Translations under genes and position numbers: made by a program
Shown here: positions 1 to 9,700 of the stretch, piece by piece
Layout: every line of letters starts with the position of its first letter
How positions within the stretch are numbered: position 1 is the first letter of the stretch
Source of the DNA: Lachnospiraceae bacterium
GTDB lineage: Bacteria > Bacillota > Clostridia > Lachnospirales > Lachnospiraceae
Direction of reading: 5' to 3'
Assembly (NCBI GenBank): GCA_017552715.1
Contig: JAFZOW010000066.1
Coordinates: 48,585-112,584, forward strand
Length of the DNA stretch: 64,000 nt
The notes under the pieces: model-generated
Told to the model about the DNA's origin: nothing
Databases searched by the model: none
Seen by the model: only the letters and a program-made list of their open reading frames with translations

Positions 1-1365
1 ATCCAGCTTACCCACGAAGGTCATGCCGCCTTCAATGGAATCCCCTTCGAAATCCGCCTGCACATTATAAAGGGTGGTCTTGCCCTTGTTATAGATCGAA
101 TACATGACATTGACGGTGCCGCCCACTTCCACCGCGGAAGGCAGGATCTCGGCATCCCCGGTATCCACTCTCGCCTCCTGGTGCACCGGGATGGATACGC
201 TGGTGCTGGCGGTGTAGGGATTGTTCTTGTCATCCTCATAGGCAGCGTCCAGATCGATGACATAGGGCTTCTGTGTCAGATCGCTGCGGGCCGTCATCTC
301 GATGTTCAGATCCGCGGACTGTCCGGCCCCGATACGGCTAACGAAGATGGTGGCACTGCCCGAAGTGGGAAGGAAAGCTTCATAGGTAGTATTTTCTCCG
401 GTGCCCTCCTTGGCAGCTTTCAGGTCGAACTGGATATTGTTCACCGCCGTGGTAGCGGAAGTATTCTGCACATTGATGGTCAGATGGAAGGTGTCCCCTG
501 CATAGACCTTGGCCGGATCCGTGGAAAAGCCCGTCACGATGATACGTGGCGTGGAAGTCTTTCCGTCGGGGGCGCTCTCGCTCAAGCTGCCGTTGCCCGG
601 TGCACCGGTGATGTTGGCATAGGTGACCAGATCCGTCTCCTCGATGGCACCGTCACGGTAATACTTTACATGGAAGGTGAGGGGATAAGTGCCGGTCTTG
701 GCATCCCCCGAGACCAGGAAGTTCCAGTTCACGGTCTGGGACCATTTATCCGCCTCGTCGATCTTCTTTACAGGCTCCAGACGGTAGATCTTCCGGGTAT
801 CCTGGGCCGAGGTGATCTTGAAGGGCCACTTGTCCGGATCCGTGCTCACCACCGGCGTGATGATCACATCCTGCAGCAGGGTCTTTCCGAAGTTCACCAC
901 CGAAAGGCTCACGGTGGTGTACTGGTCATAGATCCCCGAAGGTACTCTGGTATCGTTGGTCAGGAAGATGAACTGATTGGCGCCGGGAACGTTCATCCCC
1001 GCTGCTGCCGTCAGGTTCGCTTCCACCTCGTTCATATAAGCCACCAGCTGCCCCACGGTAAGCTGGGTCTCAGCGATAAAGCAGTTTGCCTCGTACCAGA
1101 GCTCGTTCATGCGCTTTGCCGCATCCGGAGACAGATCATACAGGGTGGACAGTGTATTCATATGATCCAGGATCCAGTAATAAGCCACATTACGGTCCTC
1201 ATCGGTGATGAACTCGTCCTCACCTTTGGTGACCAGCAGCGTGGCATCGAAATAAGCCTGGGCCTCTTTGGCCGGAAGCCCCGGCAGCGGTGCCATAAAC
1301 AGTGCACCGGCTGTAAATGCTGCCGCGCAGACGCGGATGATGGTACTAAGAATCCTGTTCTTCAT
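1..1365 (-). CDS. Secreted CARDB/NEW3-like domain protein, partner of ABC exporter (3' end beyond window)
   Basis: The reading frame is open from the ATG at 1365 to the window edge, so at least 455 residues are seen and the C-terminus is missing. The N-terminus has a basic start, a hydrophobic stretch and an AQA-type cleavage region, so it is probably exported. The mature part contains repeated beta-sandwich stretches such as VYAGDTFHLTINVQNTS and VEVGGTVNVMYSIYNKGKTT, the pattern of CARDB/NEW3 (COG1361-like) domains. The start overlaps the end of the upstream ABC ATPase gene by 20 bases, indicating translational coupling. Such proteins often lie between a MacB-type ATPase and an FtsX permease; the permease would be expected just outside the window. 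The substrate is unknown. Confidence 0.75.
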   Translation of the reverse strand, partial: MKNRILSTIIRVCAAAFTAGALFMAPLPGLPAKEAQAYFDATLLVTKGEDEFITDEDRNVAYYWILDHMNTLSTLYDLSPDAAKRMNELWYEANCFIAETQLTVGQLVAYMNEVEANLTAAAGMNVPGANQFIFLTNDTRVPSGIYDQYTTVSLSVVNFGKTLLQDVIITPVVSTDPDKWPFKITSAQDTRKIYRLEPVKKIDEADKWSQTVNWNFLVSGDAKTGTYPLTFHVKYYRDGAIEETDLVTYANITGAPGNGSLSESAPDGKTSTPRIIVTGFSTDPAKVYAGDTFHLTINVQNTSATTAVNNIQFDLKAAKEGTGENTTYEAFLPTSGSATIFVSRIGAGQSADLNIEMTARSDLTQKPYVIDLDAAYEDDKNNPYTASTSVSIPVHQEARVDTGDAEILPSAVEVGGTVNVMYSIYNKGKTTLYNVQADFEGDSIEGGMTFVGKLD

Positions 1366-2140
1366 GTTTTTCCTCCGTATTTATCTCAGCTTCGTTAGCA
1401 GAAGCCGTCTCCCCCTCGCCGGCCTTCTCTGCCGCGAGCTGTCTTTCCAGCCTCTTATCCTCGATCTTTAATATCTTTCCGTCACGGATATGGATGATGC
1501 GGTCACCGTAGCTTGCCAGATTGTTATCGTGGGTGACCATGATCATGGTCTGCTTCTGTTCATGCACGATACGCTGGATCAGGTGCAGCATCTCCATGGT
1601 GGTATTGGAATCCAGGTTTCCCGTGGGTTCGTCCGCAAAAACGATCTCGGGATTCACCACCAGGGCTCTGGCTATACCCACGCGCTGCTGCTGGCCGCCG
1701 CTCATCTCCCCGGGACGGTGGGTCATATATTTCGAAAGCCCCACCAGCTTCAGCATCTTTTTCGCCCGCTGCTCCCGCTCCGCCTTGCCTACTCCCTGAA
1801 AGGTCAGGGGCATGGCCACGTTCTCCACGGCGGTCAGGTTCTGCATAAGGTTGTAGGACTGGAAGATAAAACCCACATGTGCCTGGCGGAAATTCACCAG
1901 CTGTGATTCGTTCTTCTTCTCGATATGTTCCCCGGCGATGATGATCTCTCCCCGGGTGGGCGGCTCAAGGCCGGCCATCATGTTCAGAAGCGTGGATTTT
2001 CCGGAACCGGAAGTACCGACGATACAGCAGAACTCCCCCTTGGAGATCGTGAAACTGACTCCGTTCAGGGCACGTACCTTGTTGGTACCGAGTATATAAA
2101 TCTTGTAAAGATCCTTTACCTGGATCACAGGGCGTGCCAT
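1346..2140 (-). CDS. ABC transporter ATP-binding protein, MacB/LolD family
   Basis: A 264-residue cytoplasmic ATPase of the exporter/lipoprotein-release type that works with FtsX-like permeases. Visible motifs are Walker A GTSGSGKST near residue 42, the Q-loop in GFIFQSYNL, the signature MSGGQQQRVGIARAL, Walker B IVFADEPTG and the switch His in VTHD. A charged C-terminal tail rich in Glu (about 35 residues) extends beyond the usual 225-residue core. It is the first gene of an operon with the secreted CARDB-like gene, overlapping it by 20 bases. A promoter with a TATAAT box lies about 75 bases upstream. The transported substrate cannot be told. Confidence 0.9.
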   Translation of the reverse strand: MARPVIQVKDLYKIYILGTNKVRALNGVSFTISKGEFCCIVGTSGSGKSTLLNMMAGLEPPTRGEIIIAGEHIEKKNESQLVNFRQAHVGFIFQSYNLMQNLTAVENVAMPLTFQGVGKAEREQRAKKMLKLVGLSKYMTHRPGEMSGGQQQRVGIARALVVNPEIVFADEPTGNLDSNTTMEMLHLIQRIVHEQKQTMIMVTHDNNLASYGDRIIHIRDGKILKIEDKRLERQLAAEKAGEGETASANEAEINTEEKHEEQDS

Positions 2141-2209
2141 GTCGCGATCTGTCTCCCGTCGATGCCTTTTTCCGCCAGGTTTACCGTAAGAAAATTAAAT
2201 TAACCCAAC

Positions 2210-2243
2210 GGCATCATTATAACATGCCACGCTACAAAATCAA
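2210..2243 (-). promoter_or_regulatory. Promoter with overlapping inverted repeat, upstream of MacB-type ABC gene
   Basis: On the minus strand TTGATT (2238-2243) is followed after 16 bases by TATAAT (2216-2221). An inverted repeat GGCAT-N9-ATGCC (2210-2228) covers the -10 box, which could be a repressor site. Promoter assignment is good on sequence; the operator role is inference. Confidence 0.55.
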
Positions 2244-2308
2244 GTTACAAATTTATGAAGAAACACAAAATACTGTATTAATATTTTATAAAACAGGAAA
2301 CATAAAGA

Positions 2309-3151
2309 TCAGGCCGGCTCGGAAACCGACTCCTTTAAGATATCCAGATAGTCCTGCAGAGCTCTTTTTTCTCTTTCCCTGCCCAGCTCGGCCTTATAAA
2401 CTGCCAGCCGCTCCTCCTTAAGCCGCGTCTGCCTGCGGAATATGAAAGGAAGCAGGATCAGCCTTATGACCGTCGGTATGGTGATCAGGCACGAAAGGGC
2501 GCCCAGAATATAATGCCCGCTGAAAAAAAGGAAAAAAGTGAGGGGCAGGGGGATCACGCAGACAATGATGCCCAGGATCTCCGTCACACTCATCCCGTCG
2601 GAAAGGTCACGCTCGATCCCTTCCGTTTCTTTTTCCAGCCGCGCTATGGTTTCCTCCGAACGCAGCTCACAGCGCCCGTCGGCATACAAACGCTGCCGCA
2701 CATCCGGCGGAGCCAGCTCCAGGGCATGCTTCCATGCCGGGTCATCTTCCGCTGCAGTCTCCTCCTTTAAGGGTCCTTCCCCTTCAAAGGGGTAATCCTC
2801 CGAGAAATCCTCCTCCGCTTTGGGCGCAGCCATTCCGGCCAGCCAAAGCCCCAGCCAGCCCCGGTGATCCTCCGGATAGGTCTTGGTCATCTTCTCAAAG
2901 GTCTCGGCGGCACTTCCGACTTCCTTCAGCTCCAGCTGCACGATGCCGCGCCGGATCAGCACCTCTCTGGCCGGATCCGGATCCGCAAAGGTGGCATTCT
3001 GTATATAATTGGTATTCTTCGTCACAAACTGCATGATGGCTTTTTCGACCACATAAGGCGTCTTGCAGAAAGGACAGATCGCAGCATCCCTGTCCTTATC
3101 TACCTGAAGTATACCGCCGCAGTTTGTGCAGGAAGCTTTTACCAGAGGCAT
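2309..3151 (-). CDS. Zinc-ribbon membrane protein of unknown function
   Basis: A 280-residue protein. It starts with a treble-clef style zinc ribbon, CTNCGG then CPFCKTPY (residues 8-30), followed by an acidic, TPR-like stretch (about 30-125) that mentions fixed-spacing Leu/Ala residues. Two hydrophobic segments lie near residues 190-240 and a basic, Arg/Lys/Glu-rich tail closes the protein. The likely topology is a cytosolic zinc-binding head tethered to the membrane. I do not recognise a named family. A TATAAT box at 3196-3201 (minus strand), with only a weak -35, sits about 45 bases upstream, so it is probably transcribed alone. Confidence 0.7.
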   Translation of the reverse strand: MPLVKASCTNCGGILQVDKDRDAAICPFCKTPYVVEKAIMQFVTKNTNYIQNATFADPDPAREVLIRRGIVQLELKEVGSAAETFEKMTKTYPEDHRGWLGLWLAGMAAPKAEEDFSEDYPFEGEGPLKEETAAEDDPAWKHALELAPPDVRQRLYADGRCELRSEETIARLEKETEGIERDLSDGMSVTEILGIIVCVIPLPLTFFLFFSGHYILGALSCLITIPTVIRLILLPFIFRRQTRLKEERLAVYKAELGREREKRALQDYLDILKESVSEPA

Positions 3152-3256
3152 CCCTTTACCCTCAACTCTCCTTCATGTCAGGATCGGTCTTTAAGATTAT
3201 ACCACAATCCGGGAGAATTTCCACTTAAGTCCAAAAGGCCTCCGGCGGGACAGCTT

Positions 3257-3688
3257 TCAGCCCTCCAGGAACTTATACAGCAGGAGGTAGAGTTCCTTTG
3301 CCTCCTTTTCCGAAAGAGGCGAAGGACCGGCAGCAAGCTTCACGGGGATATCCTTGCACTTTTCCTTCAGGGCATTCCCCTTCTTCGTAATGCTCACCAC
3401 CGTGACCCGCTCGTCCTCTTTCGAACGCTCCCGGGTGATATAGCCCTCTTTTTCCAGATGTTTTAAGAGGGGGGTAAGGGTTCCCGCATCCAGATGAAGG
3501 ATGCTTCCAAGCTGCCCCACACTTACGCTTTCCTTCTCCCAGAGCACCATGAAGACCACGTACTGGGTGTAGGTTAGCCCCAGGGGTTTCAGGTAAGGTG
3601 TGTAGGCAGCCACGATCTTTCTTCCGCAGGCATACAGGGGGAAGCATAATTGGTTTTTCAGTAAGAGCTGTTCATATTCCTGCGCCAT
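3257..3688 (-). CDS. ohrR: Peroxide-sensing MarR-family repressor OhrR
   Basis: A 143-residue MarR-family winged-helix regulator that closely follows Bacillus OhrR. Key matches are NQLCFPLYA with the reactive Cys at residue 15, LTYTQYVVFMVLWE, the recognition region LDAGTLTPLLKHLE and the wing RSKEDERV. Cys15 is the residue oxidised by organic hydroperoxides in one-Cys OhrR proteins; additional Cys at 21 and 111 might allow a two-Cys mechanism. The gene starts 11 bases after the glutathione peroxidase stop codon, with an AAGGAG ribosome site, so peroxidase and sensor form an operon. It probably represses its own operon through the inverted repeat over the promoter at 4300-4326. Confidence 0.9.
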   Translation of the reverse strand: MAQEYEQLLLKNQLCFPLYACGRKIVAAYTPYLKPLGLTYTQYVVFMVLWEKESVSVGQLGSILHLDAGTLTPLLKHLEKEGYITRERSKEDERVTVVSITKKGNALKEKCKDIPVKLAAGPSPLSEKEAKELYLLLYKFLEG

Positions 3689-3699
3689 GGATCTTCTCC

Positions 3700-4242
3700 T
3701 TATATAAGAGCCTCAACACACTTGTCCACATCCGACATCTTTGCGGTAGGCTCAAACCTGGCTACCACATTTCCGCTGCGGTCCACCACGAACTTCGTGA
3801 AGTTCCATTTGATCTCGGCATTATTCTTGTAATCCTTATCGATCTTGGACAGCATCACGCTCATGGCCATGGCCGCCGCTCCCTTTCCGAAGCCTTCAAA
3901 GCCCTTCTGCTCCTTCAGGTACTTAAACAGGGGAATGGCATTCTCCCCGTTCACATCCGCCTTCTTCATCTGGGGAAACTGCGTATTATACTTCAGCGCA
4001 CAGAATTCGTGGATCTCTTCATCCGTTCCGGGAGTCTGTCCCGCGAACTGGTTGCAGGGCACATCCACCACTTCAAAGCCCCTGTCGTGATACTTCTCGT
4101 ACATAGCCTCGATATCCTTGTAGTGCGGAGTAAAGCCGCAGCCCGTAGCGGTATTGACCACCAGCACCACCTTTCCTTCAAAATCCTTCATGGATATCTC
4201 TTCGCCCGTTGCAGCAGTAACGCTCTGATCATAAAATCCCAT
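3700..4242 (-). CDS. Glutathione peroxidase family thiol peroxidase
   Basis: A 180-residue thioredoxin-fold peroxidase that reduces hydroperoxides, in bacteria like this usually with thioredoxin rather than glutathione. The peroxidatic Cys35 lies in TATGCGFTPHY, followed by PCNQFAGQTPGTDEEI with the catalytic Gln69, and KWNFTKFVVDRSGNV supplies the Trp. Cys81 in EFCALKYN sits where thioredoxin-dependent relatives carry their resolving Cys. His40 replaces the usual Gln of the GFTPQY motif. I chose the ATG at 4242 rather than upstream starts because AAGGAGG lies 8 bases before it. It is the first gene of the operon with ohrR, and a consensus promoter lies 60-95 bases upstream. Confidence 0.9.
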   Translation of the reverse strand: MGFYDQSVTAATGEEISMKDFEGKVVLVVNTATGCGFTPHYKDIEAMYEKYHDRGFEVVDVPCNQFAGQTPGTDEEIHEFCALKYNTQFPQMKKADVNGENAIPLFKYLKEQKGFEGFGKGAAAMAMSVMLSKIDKDYKNNAEIKWNFTKFVVDRSGNVVARFEPTAKMSDVDKCVEALI

Positions 4243-4299
4243 TATCATTTCCTCCTTCGTATATATCTGAACTGTTGTTTTCCGGCATCCGCATCTTGT

Positions 4300-4338
4300 A
4301 TTTGACCACATTATATTTTGTCAAATGTATTTTGTCAA
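4300..4338 (-). promoter_or_regulatory. Sigma-A promoter with candidate OhrR operator
   Basis: On the minus strand TTGACA (4333-4338) and TATAAT (4310-4315) are separated by exactly 17 bases, a perfect consensus promoter for the peroxidase-ohrR operon. An inverted repeat ATTTGAC-N13-GTCAAAT (4300-4326) spans the -10 element, and the half site TTTTGTCAA occurs again 14 bases away over the -35. This placement suits repression by the OhrR encoded in the operon. The link to OhrR is inference. Confidence 0.75.
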
Positions 4339-4363
4339 GAGGATTTTTCATATTTTTCTCTGC

Positions 4364-5992
4364 TTACTTTGCCTGGAAGGTTTTGGGACCGATCCTGCTG
4401 ACCAGCAGGTCCCCCAGAAGAATATACAGCCCCGTAAGCACCATGCAGGCCAGCGTCAGCTGCAGGGCCGAGAGTCTTGTAAAAGGCAGGATGAAGCAGA
4501 CGATACAGAGCACGAAGTTTAAGAACTCCGTAAGCCTGGACCTGCCCGGGATATTGCCCGCAAAGGGCTGGATCAGGTAATAGATGATCAGGTAGCGGAC
4601 GGAGATAAATACCTGCATCAGCAGGACCGCCAGCACGGTAAAACCGTACTGGAAGAAGTACTCCTGCCCTCCGGTAAGGGCGATCACCGCAACGCTGTGA
4701 CCCGCGATCAGAAGGGCGGGGATGAGATTGTAACGGATCACCGATACAAGACGCAGGCGGAACATCTTCCGGAGGGCCACCGGTGAACGGTAGAAGGAAA
4801 ACTTGAGCAGCGAGGAATCGCAGTTCGCATACATCACCCGGGTCATAAAGCCTCCCGCATTAAGAGTGAGCAGGAGGATCGGAAAGACTCCGGGATGCCG
4901 GCATACGATAAAGCGCAGGACCGAATCCTTAACATTCTCTGCTTCCTTCAGTTCTCCCCGCAGGAAAAGCGAAGTGAGCGCCAGCCCCGCCGCCGTAAAG
5001 AGGATCATCAGAAACATCCTCCCCCACAGGATCTTTCTGTGGCGCTTCAGGAACAGCTCATTCAGGAAGCGGTATCCTCCCGCCCCGCTCCGTATCCCCT
5101 CCGTAGGGCTGATCTCCAGCTCTGGATTCTTCTTTTTCTTCTCCTTTTCCTTCGTGATCTGCATGCTCCTGTATTCCGCATTCATGGCCGTACGGTACAG
5201 ACCGTAGGGAAAGCTGCGGATCAGCTTAAGCCCCGGGATCAGAAGAAGAGCCGAAAGCAAAAGCAGTATCACCGTAAAAGGATACAGGTCAAGATAGACC
5301 ACAAAGGGACCGGCAATGAAGCCTGCGACGGAAATGACGGTCACAAGAAAAAGGGTAAGGTAGCTGTTCCCCTCGATCAGGATCTCTTCCCCTTTTCCGC
5401 CTTTCCGCTTAAGCCCCGCCTGCTTTGCGGCATAAGCCTTCATCCGCAGGCCCAGGGCGGCGGCCCGGAAGCCCGCGCCGGAAAGGGGGATCAGCAGAGC
5501 CAGGTACCAGGGAACCCCCGCAAGCATGGCCGAAGGGATGCCGAAAAGGATGTATCCGGCCACCGCCGTAAAAGTCTTCAGGATAAACAGAGCCCGGATA
5601 TACTGCTTTGCATCCATCCCCAGCGAGAAAACCGTATCCCTGCCGGCCTGATCCGCCTGGAAGTAATACTGCAACAGCGTCCCCAGCAGGCATAGAAAAA
5701 GAAAGCCGTACAGATATACCGTCCTCTGCGAATAGTCATTTAGGGAACTGATGGCCCCCGATGCCAGAAAGAGAAAAACGAACATACAGAAACGTCCGAA
5801 AAAGGCGGTGAAGATCCCCCGCAGGAGGGAGATCAAAAACGCCGCCAGCTTAAGGATCTGCATGCCGTAGATCCTGTCGCTTAAGTACTTTCCGATGATA
5901 GGAAGATGCCTTATGCCATAGAGGATCCCGTTCACGGAAACCGTAGTCCGTATATTCAGGATGATCCCGATGGTTTCAGCTGACTTCCGCAT
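4364..5992 (-). CDS. ABC-2-like transporter permease
   Basis: A 542-residue integral membrane protein with about a dozen hydrophobic segments, for example at residues 60-80, 95-110, 155-175, 215-260, 320-345 and 410-535, separated by a long cytoplasmic loop (about 275-320) rich in Lys/Glu. It overlaps the end of the preceding ABC ATPase gene by 17 bases and is clearly its membrane partner. Half-size permeases of this length with a central charged loop occur in Clostridia exporters for peptides or of unknown function. I cannot name the substrate. The sequence resembles no well-studied transporter closely enough for a gene symbol. Confidence 0.8.
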   Translation of the reverse strand: MRKSAETIGIILNIRTTVSVNGILYGIRHLPIIGKYLSDRIYGMQILKLAAFLISLLRGIFTAFFGRFCMFVFLFLASGAISSLNDYSQRTVYLYGFLFLCLLGTLLQYYFQADQAGRDTVFSLGMDAKQYIRALFILKTFTAVAGYILFGIPSAMLAGVPWYLALLIPLSGAGFRAAALGLRMKAYAAKQAGLKRKGGKGEEILIEGNSYLTLFLVTVISVAGFIAGPFVVYLDLYPFTVILLLLSALLLIPGLKLIRSFPYGLYRTAMNAEYRSMQITKEKEKKKKNPELEISPTEGIRSGAGGYRFLNELFLKRHRKILWGRMFLMILFTAAGLALTSLFLRGELKEAENVKDSVLRFIVCRHPGVFPILLLTLNAGGFMTRVMYANCDSSLLKFSFYRSPVALRKMFRLRLVSVIRYNLIPALLIAGHSVAVIALTGGQEYFFQYGFTVLAVLLMQVFISVRYLIIYYLIQPFAGNIPGRSRLTEFLNFVLCIVCFILPFTRLSALQLTLACMVLTGLYILLGDLLVSRIGPKTFQAK

Positions 5993-6683
5993 CTTTCAAC
6001 GCCTCTATGATCTTGGTCTTGAAATCATCATCGTTCAGGTCTGCCTTGTCCACCGCCTCCAGCCGGCCGTGGTTCAGCAGTACGATCTCGTCACAGACAT
6101 CCACCGCGATATCCAGAAGATGGGTCGAAAAGATCAGCACCCTTCCGGCTTTCTGGCTTTTCAGGATATCCTTCATCTCCTCCGCCACCACCACATCCAG
6201 GGAAGTCAGCGGTTCATCCAGCAGCATAAGACGCGGCCCCGCTATGATATTAACGAGCATCTGCATCTTGTTCCGCGTCCCGTGAGAATAGTCTTTCATG
6301 AGCCGGTCCCGTGTATCCTGCGGGATCATCATAAAATCCATGTACTGATCGATGCTCTTCGGATCGCGTATCCTCTCTGCATGGATGTCCATAAAAAACT
6401 TCAGGAATTCCCGTCCGGTCATAAAATCCGGAACCGTGGGCGTGGAAAGGACGTAGCCTATATCCTCGGCATTCACCGGCTCCGTACGGTCCCCTTCCCG
6501 GAAATAAAAACTCCCCGCATCAACTTCCATATCACTGTTCAGACAGTTGAACAGGGTCGTCTTGCCGGCGCCGTTCCGCCCCAGCAGGCCGTAGATCTTT
6601 CCTTCCTCAAAAGCATGATCCACATCCCTCAGCACCTGATGCTTTCCGTAGCTTTTGGACAGATGTGAGATGACAAATTCCAT
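5976..6683 (-). CDS. ABC transporter ATP-binding protein (ABC-2 type)
   Basis: A 235-residue ATPase paired with the permease that overlaps its 3' end. Walker A is GRNGAGKTT, the signature is the variant YSHGTRNKM instead of LSGGQ, Walker B is LMLLDEPLTSLD and the switch His is in STHLLD. The Q-loop region reads IGYVLSTPTV and lacks the usual Gln. SHG-type signatures are known in EcsA-like and bacteriocin-export ATPases, so the protein is probably active. It is the first gene of a two-gene operon, 29 bases downstream of the giant surface protein gene, so it may be read through from it. Confidence 0.88.
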   Translation of the reverse strand: MEFVISHLSKSYGKHQVLRDVDHAFEEGKIYGLLGRNGAGKTTLFNCLNSDMEVDAGSFYFREGDRTEPVNAEDIGYVLSTPTVPDFMTGREFLKFFMDIHAERIRDPKSIDQYMDFMMIPQDTRDRLMKDYSHGTRNKMQMLVNIIAGPRLMLLDEPLTSLDVVVAEEMKDILKSQKAGRVLIFSTHLLDIAVDVCDEIVLLNHGRLEAVDKADLNDDDFKTKIIEALKDAEVS

Positions 6684-6712
6684 TTCTTTTTTCCTTTCGC
6701 TTTATGGGATCC

Positions 6713-9700
6713 TTATTGCACCACCAGCGTATACTCTGCCACAAGCTTACCGTCGGCGCTGCTCACATAGACGGTGGCCGTTTTCCCGGCTGCATTTTTA
6801 TCCACCCGGATCTTTCCGCTGCTGCTTACCGTAAGCACCGCGGTGTCAGAGCTGCGGAAGAATACGGTGGTATCCGTATACTTCTTATACTTTTTGTACA
6901 GGCTCTTGCTGTCTCCGGTATTCTCCGTACCGTTGATGTCCACATATGCATTCAGCTTAAGACTGCCGCCGGCCTTCATGATACCTGTATATTTACCTTC
7001 TTCCACAAGGGTCACATCATTTACACCCTTCTTTCCGGCCGAGGTCTTCAGGCGGATCCGGGTCTCACGGCCCCGTACGATGACAGAGCAGCCGGCCTTC
7101 TTCCCGGGATCGCCTGCGGCTGCTGCCGTGAGCTTCGTCACTCCGGGTTTCAGACCTTTCACTGCCAGCATACAGCCTTCTGCCGTGGTAACGCCCTTCC
7201 CGGCTTCGGCAAAGTCAGCCTCTGCCGCATCGCTACCAAGAGGGATCGCTGCCAGCTGTACATTTTCGTTATCCGCCGTCCACTCAAGGGCACAGCCTTC
7301 CGCTCCTTCCGGAAGGATCGTAGCGATGCCGATGCTTCCGCAGCAGCTTTCCTCCCTTGTACCGATGACCAGCTTCTTCCTGTCAAGCTTTACGCCCTTA
7401 TCGCTCTTCCGGCCGAGCTTAAGCTCCGAGCCTTCCTTCCCTACGCTTATGGAGATGACAGTCTTCTTTTTGCTCCCGTCGCTTGCACTGATCGTGAGCT
7501 TCGCTTTCCCGGCAGCCATTCCGATGACCGTTGCGCTCATGGTATCTTCCGCCACTTCGAGCTTCACATTTTCGTTGTTTACACTCCATTCCAGCTTCTG
7601 CTCCGCCGTGAAGGGAAGGAGCTGCGCCCGGACCGTAAAGCTCCCGCCGATGCCCAGGCTTGCCTTTTTCACATCCGTCCGCACCGCGGTGACCGCTTCC
7701 TTCACATTCACTACACAGCAGGCGATCATTCCGGGTTCTTCTTCGCTCATCGCACAGATCCGCACACTTCCGGCACTCTGCGCCTTCACCATTCCTTTCC
7801 TGCTGACCGTGGCGATATCCGGATTTTCACTGTACCATATCACTCTCTTATTACGGATACTGCTGTCGGCAAATACCGGCACCAGGGTAAAACTCTTTCC
7901 CGGGAAAATGTCCTTTTCGCTGCAGGGAGTGAGCTTCTTCTTCAGCTTTTCCGATAAGCTGAGACTCTGCAGGCTGATGCTGACCCGGATCCTTACATCC
8001 TCATAATTCTGCATCTTCGCAGTGATCTCGATGCTGCCGCTCTTTTCCGCATTCTCTGCAGCGATCGTATAGGAAAGCACTCCTTCCGCAAGCGCGGGCT
8101 CTGTTTTGTAGACGATCCCGCCGCTCCTTTCCGGCGTGCCGAAGCTTACGTCCCCGCAGTCCGAAGGAAGGATATTGCGCAGATCGATGCTGTCCGAAGA
8201 CTCTTCCTTATAAGGATAATACTTCTCGAGCTCCAGGATACCCTCCGTCGCCCCATCGGTCACGGCTTTTGCGATGGTGACCGTCCCCAGCTTCTCCGCT
8301 GCAAGAACGCCCTCCGTGCGGTACCATACATCATAGCTTCCCGCAGCCGTTGCTTCAGGGACCTCGATACTCCAGTTTCTCTCGTCAAGACTGTATTCCG
8401 GAGTACCGACCGTCAGCTCAGCGGCTGTCAGCAGCTGCTGACTCTTACCGTTATAGACAAGGCCCTCCTTCAGTACCGGGAGCTTTCCGTAGACTGCCGT
8501 GACCGTGGCATTCTTTGACGGCATACGGTAAGTCGTCCCGGCACTCTTCGCATCGGCAAAGCTGCCGCCGTCCGCGCTGATCCAGAGGATAAAGTCCAGT
8601 CCTTCAGGAGCAGGATCCGCTGTGATGCTTACCTCTTTCCCTGCCGCATAGCTCCCGCTCCCGCTGCCATTCTCCACGGTAAGCCGGTGTTTTGCGGGCG
8701 AAGGAGGATTCGGAGACGTATTTTCCTTCCACCGGGCGTAGAGGGTAAGATCCCCTGTCAGTGTAACTTCCGCTCCGTCCGAGTAAGAAAGGTCGCCGCT
8801 TCCGTCAGCTGCCGTATTCCAGCCGTCGAAGCTGTAATTGCTACGGGTATAGGCATTGGCTGTCAGCGGGGCTGTCAGCGGGTCAGCGCCGGTAAGTAAA
8901 ACGACCTGGGGCTCCATGGTCCCGCTGCCGCCGTTCGGCATAAAGATGATGCGGTAGCCGCGACGGGCAAGAGCAGCCTCCGTGTCGGATTGCACTACGG
9001 AAAAAGCAGCATTATCGCTGGAGAAATTGGTGAGTGTCCCCTTTGGGGAAGAGCCAAGACTCAATCCGTTCGTAAACACCCGTGGATCATCAGCTTCTGT
9101 CGTCACACCGATCCTTGCAGAAGCACCCAATCCGCTGGTATCAAATTGGATCATTTTCCCGGATTTCAGAAAAACATTATCGGCCGCATCACCATAATCC
9201 TCTTTCCTTATGTTATCGAAGATCTCAGCTGCTCCGGAAGGTTTGAAGACGGACCAGTCGTACGCAGCAATATATACTCCGCCACCATTCGCCGCTGTTT
9301 CACCCTCCCCCTGCAATTTTGAATCACAGACATTCAGCCGGATGCTCCCTCCCTTCATTTCGAATTTACCATTACAATAAACACCACCACCCTGATATGC
9401 ACGGTTCGCGCTGATGCTTCCGCCTTCCAATTTAAAACCGTCACCAACAGAAAGAGAATAAGTATACAGGCCCCCACCACAAACTGCCAGATTATTACAG
9501 ATACTGCCACCGCTCATAGAAAACGTATAATTCGAATACATACCGCCGCCTTGCGTCGCCTTATTATCGCAGATCACTCCACCGTACATTTTGAGAGTTC
9601 CATTATTATTCACGCCTCCGCCATTCGTCGCCTGATTACCGTAGATCATTCCGCCGTACATTGTGAAAGTTCCATTAGTATCATTTATCACACCTCCGCC

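Noticed and set aside
181-1398. Long plus-strand open frame (405 codons)
   Set aside because: It is antisense to the secreted CARDB-like gene; its translation is His/Gly/Arg-rich without any domain, and it has no ribosome site.
5976-6683. ABC ATPase considered as inactive because of missing Gln in the Q-loop and SHGTR signature
   Set aside because: SHG-type signatures occur in active EcsA-like and similar ATPases and Walker A, B and switch His are intact.
6704-8006. Two long plus-strand frames opposite the surface protein
   Set aside because: They overlap the real coding strand completely, are Ser/Phe/Pro-rich and lack motifs; shadow frames of biased codon use.
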